A stretch of DNA of 33,994 bases from Pseudomonadota bacterium (GCA_018242005.1 JAFECU010000272.1:1-33994); one strand, 5' to 3'; positions 9,944 through 22,560 are shown, counted from the stretch's first letter. The notes: generated from the sequence alone by a model not told the origin. Numbers and translations are program-made.

Positions 9944-11016
9944 GCGGCATACAGGCCCGCCTGCTTCTCACGCGCCCCGACTTCAGTCTGGACCTTGACC
10001 TTGAGCTGCCCGGCCGGGGCGTCACGGCCCTGTTCGGCCCCTCGGGCTGCGGCAAGACCAGCTGCCTGCGCGCGCTCGCGGGGCTGGAGCGCACTCAGGG
10101 CAGCGTGCGCGTCAACGGCGAGCTCTGGCAGGATGACGCCACCGGCCATTGGCTGCCCACGCACCGGCGCCAGCTCGGCTATGTGTTCCAGGAGGCCAGC
10201 CTGTTCGCCCACCTGAACGTGCAGCGCAACATGGAATACGGCCTGCGTCGCCTGCCCGCCGCGCGCCGCCGCGTGTCGCTGGACCAGGCCGTGGAGCTGC
10301 TTGGACTGGGCGCGCTGCTCCCGCGCATGCCTCACACCCTGTCTGGAGGCGAGCGCCAGCGCGTCGCCATTGCACGGGCGCTGGCCGCCAGCCCTCGCGT
10401 GTTGCTGATGGACGAACCCCTGGCCGCGCTGGACGCCGCGCGCAAGGCCGAGGTCATGCCCTACCTTGAGCGCCTGCAGCGCAGCCTGGACATTCCCATG
10501 CTGTATGTAAGCCACTCCTGCGACGAAGTGGCGCGCCTGGCCTCCCGCCTGGTGCTGATGCAGGCCGGCCGTGTCATGGCTCAGGGCCCAACCGCTGAAC
10601 TCATGGCGCGACTGGACCTCCCCATGGCCCATGGCGACGCCGCCGCCGCGCTGGTGCAGGGACGGGTGGCGGCCTACGACGCGCAGGACCAGTTGCTCAC
10701 GGTGACAACGGCCGGCGGACGAATCCAGCTGGCCAGCGCCAACCCGCGCGCCGCGGGCGAGAGATTGCACCTGCGCGTGCTGGCGCGCGACGTGAGCTTG
10801 GCGCGCACGCGTGCGCCAGACAGCAGCATCCTGAACCTGCTGCCCGTGCGCATCACGCGGCTGACAAACGACGCGCCGGGTCAGGTGCTGGTGGCACTGG
10901 ACATGGCAGGCACCCAGTTGCTGTCGCGTATCACGCAGCGCTCCTGTCGCATGCTGGCGCTGGGCGTGGGGGATGAGGTGTTTGCCCAGATCAAGGGCGT
11001 GGCGTTGGTGGATTAA
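9940..11016 (+). CDS. modC: Molybdate ABC transporter ATP-binding protein
   Basis: This 358-residue ModC energises ModB. It has Walker [10 protein letters not shown] (residues 33-41), Q-loop [10 protein letters not shown], signature [16 protein letters not shown], Walker [13 protein letters not shown] and H-loop YVSHS. A C-terminal TOBE/MOP domain from about residue 290 ([24 protein letters not shown]) is diagnostic for molybdate/tungstate ATPases and is where cytoplasmic oxyanion can inhibit transport. The ATG overlaps the modB TGA in ATGA. Length and motifs are normal. Confidence 0.94.
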   Translation: MSGIQARLLLTRPDFSLDLDLELPGRGVTALFGPSGCGKTSCLRALAGLERTQGSVRVNGELWQDDATGHWLPTHRRQLGYVFQEASLFAHLNVQRNMEYGLRRLPAARRRVSLDQAVELLGLGALLPRMPHTLSGGERQRVAIARALAASPRVLLMDEPLAALDAARKAEVMPYLERLQRSLDIPMLYVSHSCDEVARLASRLVLMQAGRVMAQGPTAELMARLDLPMAHGDAAAALVQGRVAAYDAQDQLLTVTTAGGRIQLASANPRAAGERLHLRVLARDVSLARTRAPDSSILNLLPVRITRLTNDAPGQVLVALDMAGTQLLSRITQRSCRMLALGVGDEVFAQIKGVALVD

Positions 11017-11084
11017 GAGCAGCAAGCGCTGCGACGCTGGCCGGTGCTACAGTCGATTCCATCCACATTTTTGGAGAAAGTAGC

Positions 11085-11474
11085 ATGGACGCACAGCAGT
11101 TGATCTCCGAATTTCTTGCATCCGACCACGGGGCCCAGGCGGTACAGGCGCTTGGCCAGCAAGGCATCAGCGGCGACGATGCGCAGCAATTGCTCAGCCA
11201 GGCCACGGAGGCGGCCCACGCCCACGTAGAGGAGCAGCAGCAGGGGCTGATGGGCGAGCATGCGGGCAAGAGCTTCTTTGCCGGCATGGCCGCTGGACTG
11301 GTACGCGGCGATGGCTTCTTCAAGTCACTGATGGAGGGCGGCGAAGGCATCATGTCGGGCCGAGTCGCCGAGTCGCTGGCCGCACGCGCGGGCCTGGATC
11401 CATCGATGGCCTCCACCGTGGCCGCCGCGGCCACGCCGTACATCGTGGCCTTCCTGAAGCAGCGGCTGGCCTGA
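11085..11474 (+). CDS. Small helical protein, possibly DUF937/YidB-like
   Basis: This 129-residue Gln/Ala-rich protein has no signal peptide and no clear transmembrane helix. The N-terminal half (MDAQQLISEFLASDHGAQAVQALGQQGIS) looks like short amphipathic helices. The C-terminal part (RVAESLAARAGLDPSMASTVAAAATPYIVAFLKQRLA) resembles the DUF937 pattern in which a degenerate helix-turn-helix precedes a 'P..V..L' helix, as in YidB. That family call is tentative. The start has GGAGA upstream. It stands 68 bases after modC and may have its own promoter; no functional link with molybdate is evident. Confidence 0.7.
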   Translation: MDAQQLISEFLASDHGAQAVQALGQQGISGDDAQQLLSQATEAAHAHVEEQQQGLMGEHAGKSFFAGMAAGLVRGDGFFKSLMEGGEGIMSGRVAESLAARAGLDPSMASTVAAAATPYIVAFLKQRLA

Positions 11475-11487
11475 GGCAGGGTACAGA

Positions 11488-11503
11488 GGCGGCTCGCGCC
11501 GCC
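11488..11503. terminator. Hairpin between convergent genes
   Basis: GGCGGC-TCGC-GCCGCC is a perfect 6-bp stem with a four-base loop, located between the convergent small-protein gene and the acyl-CoA synthetase. There is no strong T run on either side, so it is a plausible but weak bidirectional terminator. Confidence 0.4.
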
Positions 11504-11517
11504 GTTACTGATTCCCT

Positions 11518-13164
11518 TCAAACATCGATTGCCGTCGCCGACCCGGCCTTGCGGCGCAGCTCGAACTTCTGGATCTTGCCCGTGCTGGTCTTGGGCAACT
11601 CGCCAAAGACCACGGCGCGCGGCACCTTGAAGCCGGCCAGGTGCTTCTTGCAATGCGCCACGATGTCCTCGGGCGTGGTCTGGGCGCCGGCCTTGAGTTC
11701 GACGAAGGCGCAGGGCGTTTCACCCCATTTTTCGTCGGGCCGGGCGACCACGGCGGCCGCCAGCACGTCGGGGTGGCGGTAGAGCACGTCCTCGACCTCG
11801 ATCGAGGAAATGTTCTCGCCGCCCGAGATGATGATGTCCTTGCTGCGGTCCTTGATCTTGATGTAGCCGTCGGGGTACTGCACGGCCAGGTCGCCGCTGT
11901 GGAACCAGCCACCGCGGAAGGCCTCCTCGGTGGCCTGCGGGTTCTTCAGATAGCCCTTCATGGCAATGTTGCCGCGGAACATGATCTCGCCCATGGTCTC
12001 GCCGTCGTGCGGCACGGGCTGCATGGTTTCGGGGTCGAGCACCATGGCCGCGCGCTGCAGGTGGTAGCGCACGCCCTGGCGCGCGTTCAGGCGCGCGCGC
12101 TCGCCGATGTCCACGTCGTTCCAGGCGTCATGCTTGGCGCACACCGTAGCCGGGCCATAGACCTCGGTCAGGCCGTAGACATGGGTCAGGTCGAAGCCGA
12201 GCTTTTCCATGCCCTCGATCATCGAGGCCGGTGGCGCGGCGCCAGCCACCATGGCCTTGACGCCGGCGGGCACGCCCTCCTTCATGGCAGCGGGCGCATT
12301 CACCAGCAGGCCGTGCACGATGGGCGCGCTGCAGTAGTGCGTGACGCCATGCTTGCGGATGGCATCAAAAATCGCCTGCGCCTCCACACGGCGCAGGCAG
12401 ACGTTGACGCCGGCGCGCGCCGCCACCGTCCAGGGGAAGCACCAACCGTTGCAGTGGAACATGGGCAGCGTCCAGAGGTAGACGGCATGCTTGGGCATGT
12501 CCCACTCCAGCACGTTGCTGATGGCGTTGATGGCCGCACCACGGTGGTGGTAGACCACGCCCTTGGGGTTGCCCGTGGTGCCGCTGGTGTAGTTGAGGGC
12601 GATGGCGTCCCACTCGTTCTCAGGCAGCTCCCAGGCGAACGTCGGGTCGCCCGCGGCCAGGAATTCCTCGTAGGTCTGGCTGCCCAGGCGCTCGGCGGCG
12701 GCGCCGTACACCGCGTCTTCCACGTCGATGAGCAACAGCGGCGACTTGGACTGGCGCAGCGTCAGCGCCTTGGCCATGACGGAGGCGAACTCGGGATCGA
12801 CGATCGCGGCCTTGGCCTCGCCGTGGTCGAGCATGAAGGCGATGGTCTCGGGATCCAGGCGCGTGTTCAGCGCATTGAGCACCGCACCCGCCATGGGCAC
12901 GCCGAAATGCGCCTCCACCATGGGCGGGGTGTTGGGCAGCATCACCGCCACGGTGTCGTTCTTGCCTATGCCGGCGCGGCGCAGGCTGCTGGCCAGGCGG
13001 CGGCAACGGTCGTAGGTCTGGCTCCAGGTCTGGCGCAGATCGCCGTGCACGATGGCCAGACGGTCGGGGTAGACCTCGGCGGTGCGCTCGATAAAGCTCA
13101 GGGGCGACAGCGGGGCGTGGTTGGCCGCGTTCTGGGACAGGTTCTGATCGTACATGCTGGTCAC
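11518..13164 (-). CDS. AMP-forming acyl-CoA synthetase
   Basis: This 548-residue ANL-superfamily enzyme activates a carboxylic acid to the acyl-adenylate and then the CoA thioester. Motifs run in the usual order: ALNYTSGTTGNPKGV (P-loop-like A3), VYGLTEVYGPA, GEIMFRGNIAMKGYLKNP, GWFHSGDLAVQYPDGY and the hinge IKDRSKDIIISGGENISS, ending with the catalytic Lys region TGKIQKFELR. The GTG at 13164 (MTSMYDQNL) is preferred because AAGGAG lies six bases upstream; the ATG at 13155 is nine bases further on. Relatives act on short- to medium-chain or methylmercapto-type acids; the substrate here cannot be told. Divergent from dnaG with no functional link. Confidence 0.9.
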   Translation of the reverse strand: MTSMYDQNLSQNAANHAPLSPLSFIERTAEVYPDRLAIVHGDLRQTWSQTYDRCRRLASSLRRAGIGKNDTVAVMLPNTPPMVEAHFGVPMAGAVLNALNTRLDPETIAFMLDHGEAKAAIVDPEFASVMAKALTLRQSKSPLLLIDVEDAVYGAAAERLGSQTYEEFLAAGDPTFAWELPENEWDAIALNYTSGTTGNPKGVVYHHRGAAINAISNVLEWDMPKHAVYLWTLPMFHCNGWCFPWTVAARAGVNVCLRRVEAQAIFDAIRKHGVTHYCSAPIVHGLLVNAPAAMKEGVPAGVKAMVAGAAPPASMIEGMEKLGFDLTHVYGLTEVYGPATVCAKHDAWNDVDIGERARLNARQGVRYHLQRAAMVLDPETMQPVPHDGETMGEIMFRGNIAMKGYLKNPQATEEAFRGGWFHSGDLAVQYPDGYIKIKDRSKDIIISGGENISSIEVEDVLYRHPDVLAAAVVARPDEKWGETPCAFVELKAGAQTTPEDIVAHCKKHLAGFKVPRAVVFGELPKTSTGKIQKFELRRKAGSATAIDV

Positions 13165-13258
13165 GGCAGGCTCCTTGCTTCTTGGACGGTTCAGCGTATA
13201 GAAAAACCTCACTATTACAGCAAAGCCGGCTGACGCGAGGCTGAGCGAAAATACCCCG

Positions 13259-15196
13259 GTGTCCATTCCCCAGTCGTTCATCCAGGAGCTGCTTTCGCGC
13301 GTTGACGTGGTCGATGTCGTCGGCCGCTACGTGCAACTCAAGAAAAGCGGCGCCAACTTCATGGGGTTGTGCCCATTTCATGGGGAAAAATCGCCCTCGT
13401 TCAGCGTCAGCCCGTCCAAGCAATTCTTTCACTGCTTTGGCTGCGGCAAGAACGGCAATGCCATCGGTTTCCTCATGGACCATGCGGGCATGGGCTTCGT
13501 CGAGGCCGTGCAGGACCTGGCCCAGCAGGTCGGCCTGCAGGTGCCGCAGGAAGACGTCTCACCCCAGGAGCGCGAGCGCGCCGCCGCCCAGCGCCAGAAG
13601 CAGGCCACGCTGACCGAGGTGCTGGAGAAGGCGGGCGAGGCCTGGCGCCAGCACCTGCGCGAATCGCAGCGCGCCATCCAGTACTTCAAGGGCCGGGGCG
13701 TGTCGGGTCAGGTCGCCCGGCACTACGGCCTGGGCTACGCGCCCGAGGGCTGGCGCGGCCTGGCCAGCGTGTTCCCCGAGTACGACAGCCCGCTGCTGGA
13801 AGAAAGCGGCCTGGTCATCGTGAATGCCGAGGACGGCAAGCGCTACGACCGCTTTCGCGACCGGGTGATGTTCCCCATCCGCAATGTCAAGGGCGAGTGC
13901 ATAGGCTTTGGCGGGCGCGTGCTGGGCGACGACAAGCCCAAGTACCTCAACTCCCCGGAAACCCCGGTCTTTCACAAGGGCCGCGAGCTCTACGGCCTGT
14001 TCGAGGCGCGCACGGCCATCCGCGAGATGGGCTATGCGCTGGTCACCGAGGGCTACATGGACGTGGTCGCCCTGGCCCAGCTGGGCTTTCCCAACGCCGT
14101 GGCCACGCTGGGCACGGCCTGCACGGCCGATCACGTGCACAAGCTGTTTCGCTTCACCGACCAGGTGGTTTTCAGTTTTGACGGCGACGCGGCCGGCCGG
14201 CGTGCGGCGCGCAAGGCGCTCGACGGCGCCCTGCCCTACGCCAGCGACACGCGCAGCGTGAAGTTTCTGTTCCTGCCCGCCGAGCACGACCCCGACAGCT
14301 TCATCCGCGCCTACGGCCCCGAGGCCTTTGCGCGCCACGTGGGCGACGCCGTGCCCCTGTCGCGCTTTCTGCTGGAGGCCGCGCGCGAGGGTTGCGACCT
14401 GGGGACAGCCGAAGGCCGCGCCCACATGCTGGCCAACGCCCAGCCGCTGTGGGCGGCGCTGCCCGACGGCGCCCTCAGGCGTCAGCTGCTCGCCGAGCTG
14501 GGCGAGCTGGGCCAGCTGCCCGTCCAGGACCTTGCCGCGCTATGGGGACCTAACGGCACCCACAACAACGCCGCACGACCGGCGCAATCCGCCTCGGGCT
14601 TCGGTGAAGAGCCCCCCTGGGGCCTGGAGCCGCCAGATTCATGGCCCGCCGGCACCAGCGCCGGCCAGGCCGCGCGCCCCTGGCGCAAGAGCGGCGACTG
14701 GAAGGGCAAGGGCCGCTGGCGCCGCGAGGACCCGCGCCCCGCTCAGCCGCCGCTGCCGCGTACGCCCCTGTCCGGCCGCAGCGACCACGCGGCCCGGCTG
14801 CTGCTGTCGCACATGGCATTCTTGGAAGATCTGTCGCACGAAGACTACGACACGCTGAGCGCCCAACCCGCCCCGCATGGCCCCCTGTTCACCTGGCTGG
14901 AGGGCCAGCTGCACGAACATGGACCCAAACCCTGGGCCGTGCTGCGCGAGGCGCTGGCCGGGCACGACTGCCAGCAGCTGGCCGAACGCGTCATGACCGG
15001 ATCGCACGCCCAGACCGAAGGCGACGAGGCCGAACTACGTGCCGAACTGCGCGGCCTGCTCAACCGCATGCTGATCGACGCCATCAAGCAGCAGCAAAAC
15101 GCCCTCATTGCCACCGCAGGGCAGGACCCGGCCGCCCTCGCGCACTACCGCCAGCTGCAGGAGCGCCGCCGCGCGCTTGAACGGGGAACCTCTTGA
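13259..15196 (+). CDS. dnaG: DNA primase
   Basis: This 645-residue primase makes RNA primers for DNA replication. The N-terminal CHC2 zinc ribbon is intact (C38, H41, C59, C62 in CPFH and CFGC). The catalytic core follows (YFKGRGVSGQVARHYGLGYAP; GFGGRVL), then the TOPRIM acidic motifs EGYMD (about residues 264-268) and DGDAAG (about 307-312). The C-terminal helicase-binding region, after a Pro/Arg/Gly-rich linker at about 440-505, ends with the typical helical domain. The start is GTG at 13259, 94 bases from the divergent synthetase start. In many proteobacteria rpsU precedes dnaG; it is absent here. Confidence 0.96.
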   Translation: MSIPQSFIQELLSRVDVVDVVGRYVQLKKSGANFMGLCPFHGEKSPSFSVSPSKQFFHCFGCGKNGNAIGFLMDHAGMGFVEAVQDLAQQVGLQVPQEDVSPQERERAAAQRQKQATLTEVLEKAGEAWRQHLRESQRAIQYFKGRGVSGQVARHYGLGYAPEGWRGLASVFPEYDSPLLEESGLVIVNAEDGKRYDRFRDRVMFPIRNVKGECIGFGGRVLGDDKPKYLNSPETPVFHKGRELYGLFEARTAIREMGYALVTEGYMDVVALAQLGFPNAVATLGTACTADHVHKLFRFTDQVVFSFDGDAAGRRAARKALDGALPYASDTRSVKFLFLPAEHDPDSFIRAYGPEAFARHVGDAVPLSRFLLEAAREGCDLGTAEGRAHMLANAQPLWAALPDGALRRQLLAELGELGQLPVQDLAALWGPNGTHNNAARPAQSASGFGEEPPWGLEPPDSWPAGTSAGQAARPWRKSGDWKGKGRWRREDPRPAQPPLPRTPLSGRSDHAARLLLSHMAFLEDLSHEDYDTLSAQPAPHGPLFTWLEGQLHEHGPKPWAVLREALAGHDCQQLAERVMTGSHAQTEGDEAELRAELRGLLNRMLIDAIKQQQNALIATAGQDPAALAHYRQLQERRRALERGTS

Positions 15197-15217
15197 AATT
15201 TGGCAAGTCGGTATAAT
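15193..15217 (+). promoter_or_regulatory. Candidate rpoD promoter at the end of dnaG
   Basis: A perfect TATAAT (15212-15217) is preceded by TTGAAA (15193-15198), but the spacing is only 13 bases, too short for a normal sigma-70 pair; no better -35 lies 16-18 bases upstream. The -10 is striking in this GC-rich stretch and would give rpoD a leader of about 230 bases. Confidence 0.4.
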
Positions 15218-15360
15218 GTAAGGTTTGTCGGCAAGAGCGACAGCAGCACCTCCGGACCAGGCAACCGTGACAACAGCGCACAACCGCCCTCCCCCACCGC
15301 AAGGACTGCACACCAAATGTTCGCCCAGACATCTTGCCCTGAGGGTCCACCCCTCGAACC

Positions 15361-15380
15361 GCGAAGGCTCCGGCCTTCGC
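15361..15380 (+). other. Hairpin in the rpoD leader
   Basis: GCGAAGGC, loop TCCG, GCCTTCGC forms a perfect 8-bp stem 74 bases before the rpoD start. It is not followed by T residues, so it is unlikely to be a terminator. The dnaG-rpoD gap (15197-15453) holds no other recognisable element and no credible small gene. Confidence 0.45.
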
Positions 15381-15453
15381 CGTGCCTGCCCGCGCCGGGA
15401 TCCATGGCGCTTGTGTTCTCTTTGTGTGTCCGTTTTTGACCCTAAGGTTGTCC

Positions 15454-17862
<2,409 letters not shown>

Positions 17863-17892
17863 GGCGACGCGCACGGCAAACCGCATCGAAAC

Positions 17893-17921
17893 CGCCCGGC
17901 CTCCGGCACGGGCGTTTTGTT
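17893..17921 (+). terminator. Rho-independent terminator 1 after rpoD
   Basis: CGCCCG (17893-17898) pairs with CGGGCG (17909-17914), extended inside by GCC/GGC with one bulged A, and is followed by TTTTGTT. It begins 31 bases after the rpoD stop. Confidence 0.85.
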
Positions 17922-17968
17922 CAAGCGCTCCGGGAGACTGTCGGACTTGGAGGTCGCGGGTTGCAAAT

Positions 17969-17988
17969 CGGCCGCAGCGGCCGGTTTT
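17969..17988 (+). terminator. Second terminator-like hairpin before folA
   Basis: CGGCCG-CAG-CGGCCG (17969-17983) is a perfect 6-bp stem followed by G and TTTT. It lies 48 bases after the first terminator and only 54 bases before the folA start, so rpoD transcripts should be well insulated from folA. Confidence 0.55.
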
Positions 17989-18505
17989 CGCTTTCGACGC
18001 GCCATGTCCGACATGCCTCCTGATTGGTTGCCTCCCCACAACATGCAACTCGCCCTCATCTATGCCCGCGCAGCCAATGGCGTCATTGGAAAGGACGGCA
18101 CCATGCCCTGGCATCTGCCGGAGGACTTGGCACATTTCAAGACGCTGACCCAAGGCCACCCGGTCATCATGGGACGCAAGACCTGGGACTCGCTGCCCGC
18201 GCGCTTTCGGCCGCTGCCCGGACGTGCCAACATCGTCGTGACGCGCCAGGCGGATTGGCATGAAATTGGCGCTCAGCGTGCATCCAACCTGCGAGAGGCG
18301 CTATTGTTTGCAGAGCAGACAGCCACCACCACGGCCTGGATCATGGGCGGCGCACAGATCTATGCCCAGGCCCTGCCCCTGGCGAGCCGCGTCGAGGTGA
18401 CCGAGATCGATCGCGATTTCGATGGCGATGCCTTAGCCCCCACCCTGGGTCCCGAATGGCAGGAGGTGGCGCGCAGCCGCCATGTGGGCAGCGGCGGCCT
18501 GCCGT

Positions 18506-19105
<600 letters not shown>

Positions 19106-19115
19106 GCCCTGTCCC

Positions 19116-19766
19116 TCAAGGCTGCGCGCGGCGCGCGGGGCGCGGCATGGGCGCCATCTCCACGCGTCGGTTGCGCGCACGGCCCTCGGCGTCGACATTC
19201 GAAGCCACGGCCTGCTCGGCGCCGAAGGCGGCGGCGAACACCTGGGACGCGGGTATGCCTTCGTCGATGAGCGTGCGCGTGACGGTCAGGGCGCGCTGAG
19301 CCGACAGCTCCCAGTTGTCGGTAAAGCGTGCCCCGCTGCCGCGCATGGGCCTATCGTCGGTGAAGCCGCTCACCATGAGGATCTCGCCACGCTCGCGCAG
19401 GTAGGCCGTGAGCGGCTCCGACAGGCTGCGCAGCAGCTGCCGCCCCTCAGGCTGCAATTCGTCGGAATTGAAGGCGAACAGCACGCTGCCGCTGATGCCT
19501 ATGCGCCCGTCCTGCAGCGTGACGCGGCCGGCCGCCAGCGGCCCGGCCAGAGCCTGCTCCAGCGTCATGAGGCGGCGCGCCTGCTCGGCGCGCTGCTGTT
19601 GCTCGGTCTTGAGGCGCTCGGCCAGCTCCATCTGCATGCCTAAAGCGCAGACGAGGATGAGCGCGAACGCGCCCAGGGCGCCGGCCATCAGGTCGCCGAA
19701 CACGGCCCAGACGGGGGCGTCGCTGTCCAGGCCGTCCTCGAGCTCTCCGCTCGCATGCGCCGTCAT
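19116..19766 (-). CDS. OmpA-domain MotB/ZorB-like inner-membrane protein
   Basis: This 216-residue protein has one N-terminal transmembrane helix (about residues 20-45, WAVFGDLMAGALGAFALILV) with an Asp at position 25 where MotB and ZorB carry their proton-binding Asp. A short coiled coil (about 46-75) follows, then an OmpA-like peptidoglycan-binding domain (about 85-205: VLFAFNSDELQPEGRQLL, VSGFTDDRPM, NWELSAQRALTVTRTLI, GRARNRRVEM). The layout is that of the B subunit of a 5:2 ion-driven motor. The ATG overlaps the DUF802 gene stop (ATGA), so the A- and B-like subunits are translationally coupled. It is not flagellar: no flagellar genes are nearby. Confidence 0.87.
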   Translation of the reverse strand: MTAHASGELEDGLDSDAPVWAVFGDLMAGALGAFALILVCALGMQMELAERLKTEQQQRAEQARRLMTLEQALAGPLAAGRVTLQDGRIGISGSVLFAFNSDELQPEGRQLLRSLSEPLTAYLRERGEILMVSGFTDDRPMRGSGARFTDNWELSAQRALTVTRTLIDEGIPASQVFAAAFGAEQAVASNVDAEGRARNRRVEMAPMPRPARRAQP

Positions 19767-21850
19767 TGGACGGCCTCTTCTGCGCGCAGCGCGGCCACCT
19801 GCTGCAGGCCATCGATGATCTGCTTTTGCGCGCCCACGCTGAGTTCTATCACCTCGCGCGCCTGCGCCACGTAGTAGTCCAGCTGCTCGTCGCTGCGCGA
19901 GAGCGACTTGGCCATGGCGGCCTCGATGCGCTGAAGCTGCGCCAGCATCTGCTCGCTGGCCTGGCCAAACAGCTGCACGGCGCCGCCAAAGGCTTCGCCC
20001 AGGCTGGCGATCTCGCTGGCGCCAGCGCCGACCTGCGCGGCCAGACCCTCCAGGCGGGCGGTCTGAGCATCCAGCGTTTGGGCGAATTGGCCGCCCGCGC
20101 GATCCATGGAACCCGCGGCCTGGGCCACGAGGGCGTCAATGGCACCGCGCTGCTCGTCGGCGGCGCGGCCGGCGGCGGCCAGCAGCGTGGACAGGGATTC
20201 CAGCAGGCGGGCGCGCTCGTCCAGCATGGCGTTGTCGCGTGCGATGCTGTCTGTGATCTGCTGGCGCAACTCGCCCATGGCCTGGGCGGCGGCGCGCGGC
20301 GCGTCGGCAGCGGCGTGTACCAGGCGTTGCACCTCGTCGAGCGTGCCCTGGGCCTGGGCTTGCATGTGGCGTGCGATGTCACCCGCGGCCCGGGCCAGCG
20401 CATCGCCCGTCTGCTGCTGCTGCTTTGCGGCCTGGGCACCGGCCTGGCGCCATTCGTCGGTCAGCGTGGCGGCGACGGACTGCAGGGCCTGCGTCCACTG
20501 GGCCAGGCGCCGCTCCTCCTGCGCGGCCAGGCGGTCCTGCAGGCCCTGGTGGGCCTGGTCCACCGTGGCCTGCAGTGAACCGGCATGCTGTGCCAGTCCG
20601 TCGGTGGCCGCCTTCAGGGCCTGCTGCTGGCGCTCGGCCAGGCGCTCGCCCTCGGTGCTCTGACGCTCCAGTGCCGCGTCCCAGCGCGCGGCCTGCACGT
20701 CCGACTGCTGGGACAGGCGCTGCGCCAGGTCTGCGGCCAGATCGGCCGTGCGCTGCTCGAACCCCTGGGTGAAGCGCTCCAGTGCATCGCCCAGCGCCCG
20801 GGCCGTGGCCTGGCCGGTGCTGCGGTGCTCGCTCAGGGCGCTGGTCCATTGCGTGCTGACGGCGCTGGTGGCCTCGCCAAAGCGCGTAGCCATGGCGTCG
20901 AGCTGGCGGCCGACCTGCTGCGCCATGGCCTCCTGCAGGTGCCTGCTCTCACGCGCCAGGGCGGCCAGCGTGGCCTCGGTGACGGGCCTTATGGCGGCGC
21001 CGGCCTGGGCCGCGCTCTGCGCTGCGGTATCGGCCAGCGTACGCTGCACCGTGGTGGCCAGGGCCGTGTAGGCGGCCTCGGTCTCGCGGTAGAAGCGTTG
21101 TTGCTCGGCCGCCAGTCGCTCGCCCAGAGCCTGCTGCTGGCGCTCGAGCGCGGACATGCAGTCCTGCAGGCTGCTCACCACCTGGGGCAGGCTGTCTGCC
21201 TGCTGCTCCTGCAGGCGCAGTGATGCCTCGCGCTGGTGCTGGCTGGAGTACGGCCGCAGCGGGCCGGCCGTGGCGGCATCGAGCCGCCGCGCGGCCTGGA
21301 TGCGATCGCGCCGGCACAGAGCCGTCATCAGTCCCAGCATGGCGGATGCCGCCACGCCCGCCACCGATGTGCCAAACGCCAGCCCCAGGCCGCGCACGGG
21401 GACCGACAGCGCGTCGCGCATGGCCTCGAGCCCGTCGGCTCCCGCCAGCGCCGCGCCCGTGCCATTCAGGGCCACCACCATGCCGCCGAAGGTGCCCAGC
21501 ATGCCCAGCAGCACCAGCAGGCCGCTCAGATACGAGGCCAGCACCGGCCCCGGCAGGCTGCTGCGAGCGCCTTCGACGCGCTGGCGTACCGCGTGGCGCA
21601 GGCCCGCTGGAAGCGAGGCCAGCCAGTCGTCCAGCCGCGCGGGCGTCTGCGACAGGCCGTGCAGCGCAACGGCCAACGCCTGCGTGGCGCGCGAAAAGCG
21701 CAGCAGCTCCCAGCTGCCCAGCAGGTAGAAGCCCGCGATCAGCACGATGATGAGCAGCGCCAGCGGCTGGGCGTGTATGTAGCCCGTGCCCACCCAACCC
21801 ACGGTGGCAAGGCCGGCGGCAAACGCGGCCAGGGAAAACAGTTTCATCAT
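19763..21850 (-). CDS. DUF802 protein, MotA/TolQ/ZorA-like motor subunit with long coiled coil
   Basis: This 695-residue membrane protein has two hydrophobic helices at the N-terminus (about 5-25 and 30-50). A second pair, LSGLLVLLGMLGTFGGMVVAL (about 110-130) and LGLAFGTSVAGVAASAMLGLMTAL (about 155-180), matches the TolQ/ExbB/MotA core, where LGTxxGM and the TS-AG motif line the ion path. From about 205 to 690 it is almost entirely Gln/Ala/Glu/Leu-rich coiled coil facing the cytoplasm, recalling the long tail of ZorA. It overlaps the DUF3348 stop upstream and the OmpA gene downstream. I infer an ion-driven stator-like complex; its target is unknown. ZorC and ZorD are not present. Confidence 0.87.
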   Translation of the reverse strand: MMKLFSLAAFAAGLATVGWVGTGYIHAQPLALLIIVLIAGFYLLGSWELLRFSRATQALAVALHGLSQTPARLDDWLASLPAGLRHAVRQRVEGARSSLPGPVLASYLSGLLVLLGMLGTFGGMVVALNGTGAALAGADGLEAMRDALSVPVRGLGLAFGTSVAGVAASAMLGLMTALCRRDRIQAARRLDAATAGPLRPYSSQHQREASLRLQEQQADSLPQVVSSLQDCMSALERQQQALGERLAAEQQRFYRETEAAYTALATTVQRTLADTAAQSAAQAGAAIRPVTEATLAALARESRHLQEAMAQQVGRQLDAMATRFGEATSAVSTQWTSALSEHRSTGQATARALGDALERFTQGFEQRTADLAADLAQRLSQQSDVQAARWDAALERQSTEGERLAERQQQALKAATDGLAQHAGSLQATVDQAHQGLQDRLAAQEERRLAQWTQALQSVAATLTDEWRQAGAQAAKQQQQTGDALARAAGDIARHMQAQAQGTLDEVQRLVHAAADAPRAAAQAMGELRQQITDSIARDNAMLDERARLLESLSTLLAAAGRAADEQRGAIDALVAQAAGSMDRAGGQFAQTLDAQTARLEGLAAQVGAGASEIASLGEAFGGAVQLFGQASEQMLAQLQRIEAAMAKSLSRSDEQLDYYVAQAREVIELSVGAQKQIIDGLQQVAALRAEEAVQ

Positions 21851-22560
21851 GTACAGCCCGATAGGGTATGGCGTCGAAGCGCTTGCAGAAGCCCCTCGAC
21901 CGGTTGCAATCTCAATTCCAGTTCGGCCAGCAGCACGGCCTGCAGGTCGGCGCGAAACGCTTCCCGCGCGGCCCCGGTGGCCTCTCCGGCCTCATCCGTG
22001 CACAGCCGCTGGAAGTGCTTTTCAAGCCGCGCAGGCACGGCCGCGAACAGCCGCTGCTCCTGCGCCGACAGCGCCTGGGCCAGCACAACGTCCACCGCGG
22101 CAAGCCGCGCCAGATCACCGCCGCCGGCGGCCACGGCGGCGCGCACGCGGTCGCGCAGTGCGCCCACGGCCACGCCCATGGCCTGCTGGCGCGCCAGACA
22201 GCATTGGCGGTACGGGGCAAACCCCATGGCGGCCTCCAGTGGCGAGCGCCCCGCGGCCTGCACCTCACGGCCTATGGCCTGCGCAAGCGTGGCGCGCACG
22301 CGCTCGTATTCGGTGTGTCCGTCGGTGTACCGGTCGTGGGGACCCGTTGCCTTGGCGGGAGTCGTTGCAGCGGGCAGCTCCAGGGCGGCGGACAGCGCGA
22401 TGGCGTCCGTCCAGCCTACCCATTGAACCAGCCCGTCCGCGAATGCGGCACGCGTTTCGCCCACGCGCTGGGGCGCTTCGGCCATATCCGCCAATAGGCG
22501 CACAAGTGCCGTGCCCGTCAGGCCGGAGCGCCATGGGTACTGCGCCATAGTGCGGTTCAT
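21847..22560 (-). CDS. DUF3348-family protein, first gene of motor-like cluster
   Basis: This 237-residue protein resembles the DUF3348 family: the WRSGLTGTALVRLLADMAEA start and the VQWVGWTDAIALSAAL motif near residues 45-60 are family-like. The rest is mostly alpha-helical with repeated RA.VA.A pieces and a conserved Cys-containing PYRQCCLARQQAM. It has no signal peptide and no transmembrane segment. The ATG at 22560 is preferred; a TTG three codons earlier is also in frame, and no clear ribosome site is seen. It overlaps the start of the DUF802 gene, so all four genes form a tight operon. Function unknown. Confidence 0.82.
   Translation of the reverse strand: MNRTMAQYPWRSGLTGTALVRLLADMAEAPQRVGETRAAFADGLVQWVGWTDAIALSAALELPAATTPAKATGPHDRYTDGHTEYERVRATLAQAIGREVQAAGRSPLEAAMGFAPYRQCCLARQQAMGVAVGALRDRVRAAVAAGGGDLARLAAVDVVLAQALSAQEQRLFAAVPARLEKHFQRLCTDEAGEATGAAREAFRADLQAVLLAELELRLQPVEGLLQALRRHTLSGCT

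Noticed and set aside
13165-13258. rpsU or a strong promoter upstream of dnaG
   Set aside because: The gap is only 94 bases and has no coding room; the best promoter pair (TTCAGC-17-TATTAC) is too weak to list.
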